Notes: generated from the sequence alone by a model not told the origin. Numbered from the stretch's first letter, positions 36,347 to 48,979 are shown. The stretch is DNA of 64,000 nucleotides from Perognathus longimembris pacificus (GCF_023159225.1 NC_063171.1:36487378-36551377); one strand, 5' to 3'. Program-made: numbers and translations.

Positions 36347-37044
36347 AAAAAATTAAATAATTAAAATGAAATCTACTTAGAGTACCTATACTAATTGTGA
36401 AGCTTGATAGGACACAGCCAATACTATCATTTTATTATAATTATTAAAGCATACTAAGAGTATGTATTCATTGGCTTTACTATGACTTTTCCATATATTA
36501 GTACATTGTGCTTCGATAATGTCCTGCCCCCCCACTACTTGATCTCATTGCCTCCTCTCTCTTCCCTCCACCAAGCTCCTTACCCTTCCCACATAATCTT
36601 TCTGTTACTTTCAGGAATATTATCATCTTGCATTCAGAAAATAAAAAGTGTCTATTAAGCAACTTAATCCTCTAAAAAAAGTAAAAGTTGCTAGCTATTT
36701 GTTCATTTTGTAAACAAACTCTCATGGTGTGCCCAGGTACTAAACTAAGTAAACATACCATATGTAACATTGAGAAGAGGCCTCAGTCCTCGGGGATTGT
36801 GGGAATAATAGCCACTAGCAAATATGTAGTAGTTCTAAGCTGGTAAACACAAATAAATATATTATTACACCCCACAGTAAAAGCTATTAAGAGGGGTTTC
36901 AGAGAGAATGACCATAGGCTGTCCCATGCCCAATTCATTCTACCTTAGAGTCTTTATGCTGGTTTCTCCCTGTTTGTGGCAGTTCTCATGCATAGCTTCC
37001 TTTCATCATTCCTCCATACTTATACCCAAAAACTTAGCATAAGC

Positions 37045-37172
37045 CATGCATGGTGGTTCATTCAGGTAATCCCATTACAGAGAGCAGGATGATGGGGATG
37101 AAGCAGGAGGATCGAGAGTTTGAGGCGTGTCTGGGCTACCTAGAAAGACTCTGTCTCACAAAACACACAGAG
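37045..37172 (+). mobile_element. B1 SINE
   Basis: CATGCATGGTGGTTCATTC to GACTCTGTCTCACAAAACAC. Confidence 0.75.
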
Positions 37173-37174
37173 AA

Positions 37175-37370
37175 ACAGGGACTGTGGATGTAGCCCAGAG
37201 GCACAGTGCTTATCTCATATGTGCAATATCCCCGGTTTTATCTCCAGCATCTCATCCTCTTAAAGATGCTGTCTCTGCATTGTCCAAAAAGAACTGTACT
37301 CATTACCTGACTTATATAACTAAACCCTCTGTATAGCATCTGTAAAATAACATTTAAATAAAAAGAGCTG
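37175..37370 (+). mobile_element. ID element followed by L1 3' end
   Basis: 37178-37255 is an ID-like monomer (GGATGTAGCCCAGAGGCAC). 37275-37365 is an L1 3' end (GAACTGTACTCATTACCTG to AATAAAAAG). Confidence 0.55.
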
Positions 37371-37664
37371 TCTCTTCTATCTCTACCTAAAATTCCTCCC
37401 CATCTTCCACCTCTTCCTTCTATCCTGTTGCCCTCAGTTTCTTCACAGCACTGATCACTGTTGAAAAATATGTTATTATTTATTTCTACATAGGAGTCTT
37501 GCCTGGGTTTCCCCATTAGACTCTTAAGTTACATGAAAGCCTGAATGTTGTCAATGTTCTTCACTACTGTCTTCCTGAAACTCAGAATAATGTCTGGTAA
37601 ATAAAGAGAAATTAAAAAATAACACAGAGAAGTCTACTTAGATAGAGTAGAGAAGGTTTCTCTG

Positions 37665-37666
<2 letters not shown>

Positions 37667-37726
<60 letters not shown>
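37667..37726. repeat. compound (TG)n(AG)n microsatellite
   Basis: TG to 37697, then AG to 37726; abuts an antisense B1-dID and is its expanded tail. Confidence 0.96.
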
Positions 37727-37729
<3 letters not shown>

Positions 37730-37961
37730 CGCTAGTCCTGGGGTTTGAACTCAAGGGCCTGGGCTTTGTTTCTGACCTTCTTTTTGCTCAAAGCTACTCT
37801 CTACCACTTGAGCCACAGCTCCACTTCCAGCTTTTTGGTAGTTTTAGTGGAGATATGAGTCTCACAGACCTTCCTGTCTGGGCTGGCTTCAGGTCACAAT
37901 CCTCAGATCTCAGCATCCTGAGTAGCTAGGATTACAGCTGTGAGCCACTGATACCTGGCTT
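37730..37961 (-). mobile_element. B1-dID composite SINE
   Basis: Full length, ends GTGAGCCACTGATACCTGGC. Confidence 0.86.
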
Positions 37962-38775
37962 ACTTTCTAATTTGTCAATGGTAAACTGCAACAAAAACTT
38001 TTTAGTCTGTTGTAGGTACATAAAAATACAGTGAATCCCAACCTAGAGTGTGTCCTTTTAGGGAACCGTGTAAATGATGCTCAGGTTAGTATGCCAATAT
38101 ACTAGGTTCATCAGTCTCATCTTCCTTCTATGTGCTTTCCTGTGCTGCAGAAATTAATGCTTAATAAGCTATGTTTCCTGGGCTTCCATGAAGCTAGAGA
38201 AATGAATGCCTCTCTGAACTTAAATTTCTGTGTGCAGATACAGGCTTGAAGAAGGGAGAGAACTGTAATTAATAAGTGTTGACATTTTGGAAACAGAATT
38301 TGTATTTCAAAAATAGCACTCACAGGAATTGGTAAGTGGAGTACATGTGGGAGATGAGGAAGAGAGACTGCCTATGATAAGTCAAATGTGTCTTAGTGGT
38401 TAGTTGAAGTTTAAAAATAAAAAGAAGGAAGCTTGGAGAAGGAGATAATTAACTCAGACTCCAATTAATGTAAGCTGCCTGAAGGCTCCTCACTGGGAAG
38501 TCAGAACTCAGAAATAGAGACGAGAACAAAGGAGTCCAGTGAGGCGGAGACGAGAGGTACAGATTTGGGAAACACACATATCTGGGTGGCAAGTAAAGCT
38601 GTGGAATTGGTGAGAGGGCTCAAAAATGTGCAAGAGTAACTCCACTGAGCAAGAAAATCCAAGAAAAAATGAATTGACAGAAGAACAGACAGACCCAAAG
38701 TCCTAAGATTTCAGGAAAAGAATAGGTACATGGGACTTATTGTGGTGCATGCCTGCTACCACAGCACTAAAGAAT

Positions 38776-39090
38776 GGAAGGAGAGACGGAGATGGGAGGA
38801 AGGGAGGAGAGGAGTGAAGGAAGGAGTGAGAAGAATGAGAGAGGGAAGGAGGGAGGGAAGGAAAGAAGGAAAAGAGGGAGGAAGGGAGGGAGGGAGGGAG
38901 GAGGAAAGGGAAGGAAGGAGAACAGTAAGGAAGGAAGGGAAGGGAAAGGGAAGGAGGGAAAGACGGATGGAGGGAAGGGAGGGAGGAAGGAAGAAAGGAA
39001 GGAAGAGAGAGGGAGGGAGGAAGGAAAGGAGGGAGAGAGAAGGGAAGGAAACAAGAGAGGGGAGAGGAAGGGGAGAGAGGGAGAAGTGAT
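38776..39090. repeat. GGAA-rich purine tract
   Basis: About 315 bases almost wholly A and G on the + strand, built from GGAAGGAGGGAGGAA-type units. Open frames on both strands here are by-products of the composition. Confidence 0.95.
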
Positions 39091-39465
39091 GACAAATCCT
39101 ATTAGCCAAAGTTTTTGCTCTTTGACCTCCTCTTCATTGCCCCTGTCCCCTGTTCCCTTCACTCCTTAAAGTTTTCAAGCTTTCACTTCTGTAGTCATGC
39201 CTTTGTGCCAAAGGCTACTTTTCTAGCATTCTACTATCACTTATCATCATCTTCTGTGTTCCCACTTCACTCCAGCTCACATCACAACTTCATCAATCCT
39301 TTAACCTCCATCCTCAACCTACAGTCCAATTTTGATCCAACCACATTCTACTATCCTTCATGCCATCACTCTCCTCTGAAACTTCATTCTTCATTCCAAC
39401 TGTCCAACTTGAATGCCTCTCACAACTTTTTATTTTTTAATATTTTATTATTAAGATGCTATTCA

Positions 39466-39717
39466 GCCAGGTGTCAGTGGCTCATGCCTATAATCCTAGC
39501 TACTCAGGAAGCTGATATCTGAGGATATCCGTTCAAAGCCAACCCAGGCAGACAAGTCCATGAGACTCTTATCTCCAATTAACTACCAGAAAACCGGAAG
39601 TGGTACTGTGGCTCAAGTGGTACAGCACTAACCTTGAGCTGAAGAGCACAGTGACAGCGCCCAGGCCCAGAGTTCAAGCCCCCACAACGGACAAAAAAAA
39701 AAAAAAAAAAAAAAAAG
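39466..39717 (+). mobile_element. B1-dID composite SINE
   Basis: Full length with a long A tail (39693-39716). Confidence 0.9.
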
Positions 39718-39729
39718 AATACAATGATA

Positions 39730-39856
39730 GGGCTGGCAATGTGGCTTAGTAGTAGAGTGTTTACCTAGTATACATGAAACCCTGGGTTCGATTCCACAGT
39801 ACCACAGAAACAGAAAAGGCCAGAAGTGATACTGTGACTCAAGTGGCAGAGTGCTA
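39730..39856 (+). mobile_element. IDL SINE, 3' truncated
   Basis: Left monomer plus start of right monomer to GAGTGCTA; older variant. Confidence 0.8.
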
Positions 39857-39939
39857 TAGTCATCTACTTCCCTGGTCTAGATCCCATCTCTCGCCAAAGT
39901 TACTACACAGCCTTCTGCTAGGTTGCCTTATTTTTTGTA

Positions 39940-40186
39940 TGTATGTGTGTCAGTACCAGGGCTTAAACTCTGGGCCTGGACACTGTCTCTCAGCTTTTTT
40001 GCTCAAGGCTGGTTCTCTCCCTCTCAAACAAAAGCTCCACATCCAGTTTCCTAGTGGTTAATTGGAAATAAGAGTCTCACCGACTCTCCTGCCTGGCTGG
40101 GCTGGCTTTGAACAGTAGTCCTCAGACTCCTGATCTCAGCCTTCTAAGTAGCTGGGATTATAGGTGTGAGCCACAGGTGCCCACCC
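39940..40186 (-). mobile_element. B1-dID composite SINE
   Basis: Full length, ends GAGCCACAGGTGCCCACC. Confidence 0.84.
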
Positions 40187-40319
40187 TTAGGATCTATTTT
40201 AATTACCCAATGTCTACTGGGGGGGAGATAAGAAGCCACTGGAGAGTTGGAACAAAGTAGGGATATGATCTGACTGAAATTTTAAAGAAATCATCCTATA
40301 TTGGAAATAGTTTGAAACC

Positions 40320-40560
40320 AGGTTTTAGTGGCTCACTCCTGCAATCTTAGCTGAGAATCATGATTCAAAGGCCAACCTGGGCAGAAAAGTTTGTGAGACT
40401 CTGATCACTTTAATCACACACACAAAAAGAAAAAACAAAAAAACAGAAGTGGCACTGTGGCTCAAGTGGTAGAGAATTAGCCTTGAGCAAAAGAAGCTTG
40501 GGGACAGTGCCCAGGCCCTGAGTTCAAACCCCAGGCCCTGCACACAAAAAATAAATAAAT
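40320..40560 (+). mobile_element. B1-dID composite SINE
   Basis: Lacks about 20 bp in the B1 half (CTTAGCTGAGAATCATG). The region 40560-41220 after it is unassigned. Confidence 0.84.
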
Positions 40561-41225
40561 AAAAAGATCCTAAGACTTCACATGATTTGACTATACTTCT
40601 CATTGCTTCTCGATCTTCATTTCCTGATAATTTTTTTCCACATTCTTTCAACTCAAGCCTCAGCTGGCTTCTTTGCCCTTCTTTCAGTATTGTCAACACA
40701 CTCCTACTCAGGACCTTTACGCTTGCTATTTTCATTCCTGAAATGTTATTCTTCCAGAGATTCATAGGATTTTTCCCACATCTCTCTCAGATCTGAACAA
40801 AAAGAAGATGGTTGTAAACTAGAGAACCATTTGCATCATTTTCATTTGGGTAGCAATCAAACCATGGTATTGTTGAGATTTTGCAAGGGTGTTTGTTCAT
40901 TGAAAAAAGATCATCACGTATAGAACACTAGGGACAGTAATTCCAACAGGAGGAGAAAGGGGGGAATTGGTAGCAAGTAAGAGGAACCAGAAAAAAAATC
41001 CTAGTGTCACAAAATTCAAGGAAGAAGAGAGTTCCAAGAAAAAGGAAGTGCATAAGTAAATTCTTCCCCAAACTTAAGTGATATATGAGTTTGGTGAAGA
41101 AAAAGTCCACTGACATGATATGACTGAGACTGGAAATCAATGGCTTCAGTAATGAAAAGGTTGAAATTGGAGAGTGTTTTCTAGAAGTTTTTTTCTCTGC
41201 TTATTCAGCAGAGAAAGAAAACAAA

Positions 41226-41226
<1 letters not shown>

Positions 41227-41261
<35 letters not shown>
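41227..41261. repeat. (TG)n microsatellite
   Basis: About 17 units. 41262-41915 holds no gene or repeat I recognise. Confidence 0.95.
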
Positions 41262-41262
<1 letters not shown>

Positions 41263-41918
41263 ACAAGGGAATGAATGCAGACCCATGATAAGAAAAGTTC
41301 TTATTCTTTGACAATTTGACAATTTCTTTTGTTATTTTTTTCTTTTTAGGGTTAAAGAAAGTTTCAGTGTACTCATAGACTAAAAGGTAGAAGGTGGAGT
41401 AGTGAAAGATTCAGGAGATGATAGGGATAAATTAGTGTAGCTAAGTTCTGGAAAAAGATCAATAAATATTCAAGACATACTTACAACATGCCTACTCCAC
41501 AAAAGCCAAGCAGTGGGCACAATGATGTATGAAATAAACACAAATGGAGCTTGTGGCATAATAGATGTGGGTGAGGTGAGCCCACAACCAAGGCTCCCGT
41601 GTTAAAACACAGTAAAAGGAAAAGGATGGGAAGTTGAGAAACTTCATATGTAATGGCATCCATTTTCTCAGCAAAGCAAGAGAATACACGAAGCAGGCTT
41701 AAGGACGGTAATACAGGTTATTAAAGATTTACAATAATGATTAAAAGCAATAGGAGAGGAAACTAATAAAACAAAAAAGAACTAAGAAGCAGTTCTGAGT
41801 GTCCAAAGCCAGACCACCAGGGATTCTCACGGAAGAAAAACAAAACAAACTTAAATTTGAGTTCCCATTAAAAATTCAAAACATAGAAGGAAATAAGTTG
41901 TTATGAGTAAAAACATGC

Positions 41919-42165
41919 TTTTTTTTTTTTTTTTTTTTAATGTAAAGGTGGGAGCTAGCAGGAGAGAAACCAGTGAAAAGACTGTGGGAGTGTCGGTGAG
42001 CCGCAGGCGCCCCCTGGCGACAAGGGGTGGGTGGCCACGGGGCAGTATGGGTGCAACGTGAGTGAGAGCCGGCGCAGGCGCAGTGAGAGGCGTGGCCGCC
42101 AGCCTGCCGCCTCTGGGAACTGTTTGGCCAAAGTCTCACCTGGGCCCATGGTGTTCACTGGTAAT
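41919..42165 (-). other. GC-rich segment ending in a poly-A on the minus strand
   Basis: About 220 bp, CpG-rich compared with its surroundings, followed on the minus strand by about 20 A. It could be a processed retrocopy of a GC-rich transcript end, or a small conserved regulatory block next to a SINE tail. No coding match is recognised. Positions 42006-42020 fit the CTCF core on the minus strand. Confidence 0.4.
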
Positions 42166-42177
42166 CAATGAGGAGGA

Positions 42178-42230
42178 TGAGCCAGAAGGATCATGAGTTC
42201 GAGGCCAACCTGAGCTGCACCTTTTTCCCT
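42178..42230 (+). mobile_element. B1 fragment
   Basis: CAGAAGGATCATGAGTTCGAGGCC, cited over 42181-42206, is the B1 interior. Confidence 0.55.
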
Positions 42231-42274
42231 TCTGCATATCTTGCCTTTTTGTTTGTTTTTCTTGCCTTTTTCTT

Positions 42275-42362
42275 TCTTTTTTTTTTAAATTTTTATTATA
42301 AAACTGATGTACAGAGAGGTTACAGTTTCATACATTAGGCATTGGATACATTTCTTGAACTG
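42275..42362 (-). mobile_element. L1 3' end
   Basis: T run, then TTATTATAAAACTGATGTAC and GAGGTTACAGTTTCATAC, the antisense form of the local L1 3' UTR. Confidence 0.6.
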
Positions 42363-42370
42363 TTTGTGTT

Positions 42371-42467
42371 CTGGCCGTTTTCTGTATATGTGGTGCTGGA
42401 GAATTGAACCCAGGGCTTCATGTATATGAGGCAAGCACTGTTGGCACTAGGCCATATCCCCAGCCCC
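42371..42467 (-). mobile_element. IDL left monomer
   Basis: Only the ID-like half and a few bases of the right monomer remain. The following 42470-43540 is not assigned to any gene or repeat. Confidence 0.85.
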
Positions 42468-43585
42468 TTTCTTGCCTTTTTCTTGGCCGCCAACATGAAA
42501 TCGAACCCAGCAACACACAACACCCTCCTTCCCATACCAGGGCCCCCATCCTCCTTGCTTTGCTCCCAGGACCTGACCTGGGCTCCAGCTCTCACCCAGA
42601 TCCCTGGCTGGCACTGACCCTCGCTGGGACCTAGGCCCTGTCCAAAGCAGAGGTTCATTGACAGCTTCAGGGGCCCCACCTCCTGACCATCTCCCTTCAT
42701 GAGCCTCCCAGGCAGTACCAGCAAGGTCCTTACAAAAGAAGAAATCTCCTTCCTGAACATTCTTGTGTTTGCAGGTTTTTTTCTTCAATTTCAGGAAAGC
42801 TGTTCACTTGTGAATGCAATTCTGCAGGTACCAAATAAAAACATCACCGTGTGCAGTGTCAAAATGATGATGGTAATAGTAATAATAGGAATAATAATAA
42901 CAATAAACAACTCCTTAGTCAAAGGATAGTTCTCTTTCCAGAGCAGGATCTGGGACCTAGACCTGAAACATGGAAGAGCTTTACCAAGGGAAACAACCTT
43001 CTCTCTACTTCCCAGATCAATTTTACCAACAGCTCTGAAAAGTGTGCAACTGCTGTCATGGTTTGCTAAATAAATCTACTGACAGATTTTTCATTCCTCC
43101 ATTGTGTCTTACTCAACACAACATCGAGTGTTAAGATGGCTCCTGAGAAGCCAGAGTGAAGGAAGAGGGGAGGGAAGGGAAGCATACTATGACTGGAAAA
43201 AGTGAGTCTCCACAAAAGAAATTTAGGAGGATTTGCCATTGTGTTGTTGAGGAAAAACTCCGAAAAGCAAAGCTAATGCAACAGTCATCTCTGTAAGGGA
43301 ACCAGTAAAAGTGAAGGGAACACCCCCCTTCTATGGTTTGTTAGTCATTTCTGGTCTTGTTCCTCCTGTTTGTTCTTGGTTGTTCCACAAGTAATTATTG
43401 AGTCTTATCTTTCACCCGAGCCTCCCCTCTGAACAGGTTGTGATCACAGCTCAAACAATAGGGGACTTTACTGAAGGCTCCAAAGCCTTTGAAGTTTAAA
43501 GCCGTGAAGGGTCAGAAATTTACAATCTTTCCAGTCAGCCTGTATGATTAAATGTGTACATAAAAGCTCTAAACCTAGTTCTGGA

Positions 43586-43617
<32 letters not shown>

Positions 43618-43690
43618 GTCTTTCTCTCTCCTTTCTTTCCTCTCTCTCCCTCCCTCTCTCCTTCTTTCCCTTCCTATACCTCTTCCTTTT
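43586..43690. repeat. pyrimidine tract, (TC)n with CTTT and CCCT
   Basis: Imperfect TC microsatellite grading into pyrimidine-rich DNA. Confidence 0.9.
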
Positions 43691-44284
43691 CTCACCATCT
43701 TTCCTCCTACACTACCCACCATACCCTCAACACACCCTCCCATATTTTCTTTTTGAGTACTACTTTCAAGACTTTAAAGGCACCCAGACCGGGAGTACTA
43801 CCACAAAGAAGGGAAGTAAAGCTTTGAAAGTAAGTTTTGAAACTCATAACTGAATGTCAGTTAGTCCACCAAGCATGAGACACACAAATAAGAAAAAGGA
43901 GCAAACAGAGTTCTCTTGAGAAGGGAACCACAAAAGTGTACCTTCTTATCCTAATTTACCCTTGTCCAAATAATATCAGAGTGCCTATCTGTGGGGTTGG
44001 TATTAGCTAGCCTTTTGTGGCTACTTTCTTCTGCTGATTCACGTAGCTGGAGTTCAAGGATGGACTTAGTCCTTGGGTGTCCCCTGGGAGGAAATGCTGG
44101 CCCCGTTCTCTCACTTTCCAAGCTTAGGTGAGTGATTTGGCCTCCCCTCCTGCCTCCCCCCCGCCCCCCCCCCGTGGTCCCTACTGGGGCAGTACATAGG
44201 TCAGTGGCCAGAACTCTTAATGGCCTTCCTGATTAACCAGTAACCCTCCTGTACCACTTGTTGAAGTTTTTAAATCAACACTGA

Positions 44285-44510
44285 ACAAAATAAATGGTAC
44301 CTAACTGATTCATCACAGAAATGGAACAATATGTCTTATTGATAATCGTTTGGGAAGGGATGTGGAGAGGAGGAGGGAGAGTTTTGTAGGGATGAATCTC
44401 ATCAAGGTACATTGAATGCATATATGACCATGTCAAAACATGGTCAAAATCCCCTTGTACAACTAATTGATGTTAATATAGAATTTGGGAGGGGAGGGGA
44501 AAGAATCCAT
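44285..44510 (+). mobile_element. L1 3' UTR fragment
   Basis: CTCATCAAGGTACATTGAATG, ATATGACCATGTCAAAAC and CCCCTTGTACAACTAATTG follow the L1 3' end pattern. Confidence 0.55.
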
Positions 44511-44821
44511 CACAGAACCTGCCAACATATAATAGTATGTGTTCAGTTGATTTCAGTTCTACTAATTCTTTTTCCTACTTGTCCGCCCCCAGACCTCATC
44601 ATCAGTGTAGTTCTGTTGGGAAACAGTGTTTAATAAGATATTATTCTTATGTTCCACAGCTTACATAAAGGAAAACTTAGCACAGAGGTGAACAGACTAC
44701 AAACACAATACTGAGGCTTCAGCATCTGAACAAGATTCCACATGCTAACCCAGAGTGTAACCCAAAAAGACTCCAGGCCTCCTTGATAATCAATGCATAG
44801 CTTTAAAAGGAAAAAGAGCTC

Positions 44822-44945
44822 AACCTTGGAAACCAGAAAGATCTGGGCTTTGATTTCAGTCTCTTAACCCTTCTGTCTTAGTTTCCCCACATTTAAAATG
44901 GAACCAAGATACACAAAGGATTGAGTGGAATAAACATGGGTAGAC
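44822..44945 (+). mobile_element. MIR remnant
   Basis: CCTTGGAAACCAGAAAGATCT and CTGTCTTAGTTTCCCCAC match the MIR core. 44950-46120 holds no recognised gene or repeat. Confidence 0.5.
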
Positions 44946-46127
44946 GGTATTTTAAACTGGACTCTTTCTACTTTAGTTTGAGCTGAGGCACTCAAAATCC
45001 AAACCAAAGAAATACATTCTAAACTATCCTGCACAGTACAAAACTTGCCTCCTTATTTGACCCATTCAAGATTCACAAAGGACACAACCAAAAACGGGTG
45101 CAATGACTGCTAACACCTCACAAGAGACACAGTTGAAAAGGTGAGGGAAGGGATCACTTTGGAGAGGGTTGGAATACTGTTCTACTCTTCTTTCCCCAGG
45201 GGCAAAGTCTCCTTTCTCTTCACCTCAGTCAATTAGACACATTTCAAAGGGGCAATACATAGATTATTCACTATGTAAGTCCTCCAGAATTTAAAGTATA
45301 CAAGAGAGGCTGTGGACATGTGTCTGAGGCCACCATTCACAAATAGGAGGATAGGCATGAAGGAGTGTTTCTCCACTTTGGACACAAGCTTTCCAACATG
45401 GAGCTGGCCTAAAGCCAGTCTGAAATCTCACCACTCCATACAATTCCCCATGACTAACTACGGAAAGTTCGGTTCAGAGACTTGAAGTTCAACCAGCCAG
45501 TCAGATGAGAGACATCACCCACATCACAGGAACTACAATTAAAAGTTCCCAGCAGAGGAATCTTTGAAGAACATAAAATATACCCCATGGGAGAAAGAGC
45601 CTACAATTGTACATCTGTTCCATTCTGGGTCATAGGAGTACATAAAATGAGTTCCAACTGTGACTGGGCTTTATAGGGGCCTAAATTCAGGATGCTCCCA
45701 ATAAATTAGATCTCATCAATCACTCCAGAAATCAAACAGGAAAAAACATAATGACAAAGAGCAACGAAGAAAGGAATGTAATCAATATATTGGGAAGACA
45801 AAGAAGATGAGACATTGCAGCCTTTTACTTGTGAGTGCTGATTTGAGCTTTAGGTTTGACTTGAGGAGGAATTGGGCAGAAAGAAAGAGGTATGCATAAC
45901 TAAGCAATCTTGGTCAAACTGTGGTCTGGCGGGGCATAATCTCAGGTCTGACTGTGTGAGGCAGCTCTGGAAAATCATCATCACCGTCAATGCTTGGCAG
46001 CCTCTGTTCCCAACATGGGATCATTGCTCACACTGGCGTAGGAAAGTCTATCATTGGGTGATAACGTGCCTGCAAGGTTCCGCTTGACCTGGAATCCGAG
46101 GTGACTGCCATTTTAAAACTTTTTTTT

Positions 46128-46222
46128 TTTTTTTGGTCTTTTCTTCTTTGGTACTGGGGATCGAACCCAGGACGTTGCACTTGCTAGGCAAGTGTTTTGC
46201 CACTGACCTATATCCCAGCCCC
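46128..46222 (-). mobile_element. ID SINE (monomer)
   Basis: T run, GGTACTGGGGATCGAACCC, ending ATATCCCAGCCCC. Flanked by GTGAC(T/C)GCCATTTTAAA on both sides. Confidence 0.88.
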
Positions 46223-46399
46223 GTGACCGCCATTTTAAACTAATGAGTACAGACTTCTGTGTACTTTTCCAGATGTTGCAAAAGCTGGTAGTACAATAAC
46301 TTAAATATTTTTAACCTGGTGCCTTTGGTCTTCAAGTGGGTAAGTTGGGTATGTCTAAGGCATTGTACTAAGCATTATTTATTGTGAGTTTTGTTGTTG

Positions 46400-46490
46400 T
46401 TGTTCATGGAACTTGAACTCAGGGCCTGGGCACTGTCCCTGAGCTCTTTTGCTCAAGACTAATAGTGGTTAGAGATAAGAGTCCCATGGA
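46400..46490 (-). mobile_element. B1-dID composite SINE, part 1 (split)
   Basis: dID half up to GATAAGAGTCCCATGGA; an IDL is inserted after it. Confidence 0.82.
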
Positions 46491-46707
46491 GGGCTGGGAA
46501 TATGGCCTAGTGGCAAGAGAGCCTGCCTCGTATACATGAAGCCCTGGGTTCAATTCCCCAGTACCACATATATGGAAAACGGCCAGAAGTGGCGCTGTGG
46601 CTCAAGTGGCAGAGTGCTAGCCTTGAGCAAAATGAAGCCAGGGACAGTGCTCAGGCCCTGAGTCCAAGGCCCAGGACTGGCAAAAACAAACAAACAAACA
46701 AACAAAA
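46491..46707 (+). mobile_element. IDL dimer SINE nested in B1-dID
   Basis: Exact 14-bp flanks AAGAGTCCCATGGA (46477-46490, 46708-46721); tail is (CAAA)n. Confidence 0.95.
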
Positions 46708-46813
46708 AAGAGTCCCATGGATTTTCCTGCCCAGGCTGGCTCTGAACCATGATTCTCAGATCTCAACCTCCTGAGGAGCTAGAATTATAGGTAGGAACCA
46801 CCTGCACCCAGCT
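46708..46813 (-). mobile_element. B1-dID composite SINE, part 2
   Basis: B1 half resuming after the IDL, ending CACCTGCACCCAGC. Confidence 0.82.
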
Positions 46814-47009
46814 TGTACACATTTTTAGACAGATACTCCTTAAGTGAGATATCTACATACAGAGGCTGAGCAAGTATCTGACCCAAAGAAAAAGATGTAA
46901 CTATAAAGTAAAAGCAGAAATGCCAGTCTTTATCCTGTATTTAGTTGGGCATTCCAAGGTTTAAGTGAAAACTTAGTGCTTACTATGCTTAGTGTGAAAA
47001 AACACTTGA

Positions 47010-47425
47010 GTTAAAGGCTATGGTGCATCCATTCATTGAGAAGTGATTGGATCATGAGGTCTTTTGCCTAATCAATGGGTTAGCCCATGGATGGATTCAT
47101 AATTTGATGGCATTATTGGGAAGTAAAGCATAGCTAGAGGAAGTAAGTGACTGGAGGGCATGCCTTTGGAGGGTATCTTGTCATGGATCACTTTCTGTCT
47201 CTTTCTCTGATTCCCAGCTGCCATGAGATGAGCAGCTTTTCTCTCCCACATTTTCCTCACCACGATGTTCTGTCTTTCCACAGTCCCCAAGTGCGAAGTC
47301 TAATGTCCATGGACTGTTATCTTTGAAACCATTAGCCAAAATTAATTGTTTTTTGTTTTAAATTGCTTCTTTGGGGTATTTTTCACTGTGATGAAAAATT
47401 GAAACTGTTTTTTTTAACAAAAGCA
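47010..47425 (+). mobile_element. old LTR-like repeat
   Basis: GTGATTGGATCATGAGG, GGATTCATAATTTGATGG, GGGCATGCCTTTGGAGGG and CTGCCATGAGATGAGCAGC occur in the order of a widespread mammalian interspersed repeat, probably MaLR or a related LTR. The exact family is not settled. Confidence 0.4.
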
Positions 47426-47563
47426 CTCTAAATCCTTGGTATGCAGCCTTCATTAAACATCCCACGGCAATCCCATGACCTCTTTCAAGGCAAAGCTGTC
47501 ATGGTCATCTCTTTCTCCATGTTCTTACTTCTGATTAATTAGTTCAGTTTATAGAACATTTGA

Positions 47564-47568
<5 letters not shown>

Positions 47569-47607
<39 letters not shown>
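47569..47607. repeat. (TG)n microsatellite
   Basis: About 19 units. 47610-48340 around it is unassigned. Confidence 0.95.
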
Positions 47608-47609
<2 letters not shown>

Positions 47610-48378
47610 CCCCTTTGCCTTCCTACCTGCCTGAAACCTAGGCAAGACTCAACATCTTTTCCATAATTCTTTTCCATAATTGTTATCTAGTAAGCCTTAT
47701 TTACACAAGGCTTGTTGCATAAAGAAAACATTCTGATTATAACAAATAGGAGTTGGCTTACACTGAAGTAACACCAATGATTTATTTTCCCAGCAAGCAT
47801 TTCCACCCTCAAACTTGTTGTGAAAGATCATTCCTCATAGCAAAAATGGAGGAACGTAACCCATGTGGAACAAGCACAGTGCCCCATTTCCCTGGCATTA
47901 ATGACTAGTCCAGGCATGGAAATGTGACCAAAGCAGGACCAATTAGAACAGATTCTGGAATTTTCATGTGGATATGAGAACAGACAAACAAACCAAAAGT
48001 TCTTTTTATGATTGCTGAGCTAAGTCTGGAGTGTTTGCTACTTATGGAAAAGTTCTATATTTGAGCAAGGTTAGCCTTGAAAGAGAAACAGGGCCAAACA
48101 CAGATGAAAAAGAGAGGAAAAGAAAGAAAGAGGGAGGAAGAGGATGTAACATTTGGAAATGTTAATTCAGGTGTCTGTAGCTCTGGTTTCTAGATTCATC
48201 CTCAGAATACTATGATTCTTCTTTATTTAAGCTTCTTTGAACTGGATTTGTATCACTGTTAAGCACAAGGTGCCTAATTAATGCAACAAAAAACTTCTAA
48301 TTAATTATTGGGCATCTCTGACTTTATAACCCATTCTAGAAATGTTCACTCCATATAGCTCTCTAGTTTTATATCTTC

Positions 48379-48587
48379 TTTTTTTTTTTTTTTTTGGCAG
48401 TCCTGGGCCTTGGACTCAGGGCCTGAGCACCCTCCCTGGCTTCTTCCCACTCAAGGCTAGCACTCTGCCACTTAAGCCACAGCGCCGCTTCTGGCCGTTT
48501 TCTGTATATGTGGTGCTGGGGAATCGAACGGAGAGCTTCATGTGTAGGAGGCAAGCACTCTTGCCACTAGGCCATATTCCCAGCCCC
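48379..48587 (-). mobile_element. IDL dimer SINE, CCTACACATGAAGC subfamily
   Basis: Flanks TAGTTTTATATCTTCTT are exact (about 48364-48380 and 48589-48605). Confidence 0.95.
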
Positions 48588-48979
48588 GTAGTTTTATATC
48601 TTCTTGATAGCATCTTTCCTTTGCCTTTCCACTCCTTCTCTTTCCTGTTTCCTCTTAGGATAGAGGTACATTGTACACAAAGACCACTTTATTAAATGAT
48701 GAAAAATCAATAAATATCCTGTAAAATTAAGAATAGTGAGGGAAGGAGTGAGATGGAAGAGATGGGTAAAAATGTTGAAAGGTGTGACATTGATCAAGGC
48801 AACATTGTTTTTCTGAATGCAAGTCCTTTATACAACTATTTAAAAACAATAAAAATAAATTTTAAAATACACAAATTCCTTCCCTTTCTCATACAGAACA
48901 AAACAAACAAAACTATATGTCCTGAAACCTATGTCCTTCAATCACTTTATTAACCATGAGTATTTTCTAAGTACATTTT

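Noticed and set aside
38703..39169. Long open frames on both strands rich in Glu/Arg/Gly or Ser/Pro/Leu
   Set aside because: Pure by-product of the A/G tract, which lacks stops in several frames.
42335..42788. Minus-strand frames of 113-141 codons
   Set aside because: They run into an IDL element, have no recognised domain and no clear conservation signal.
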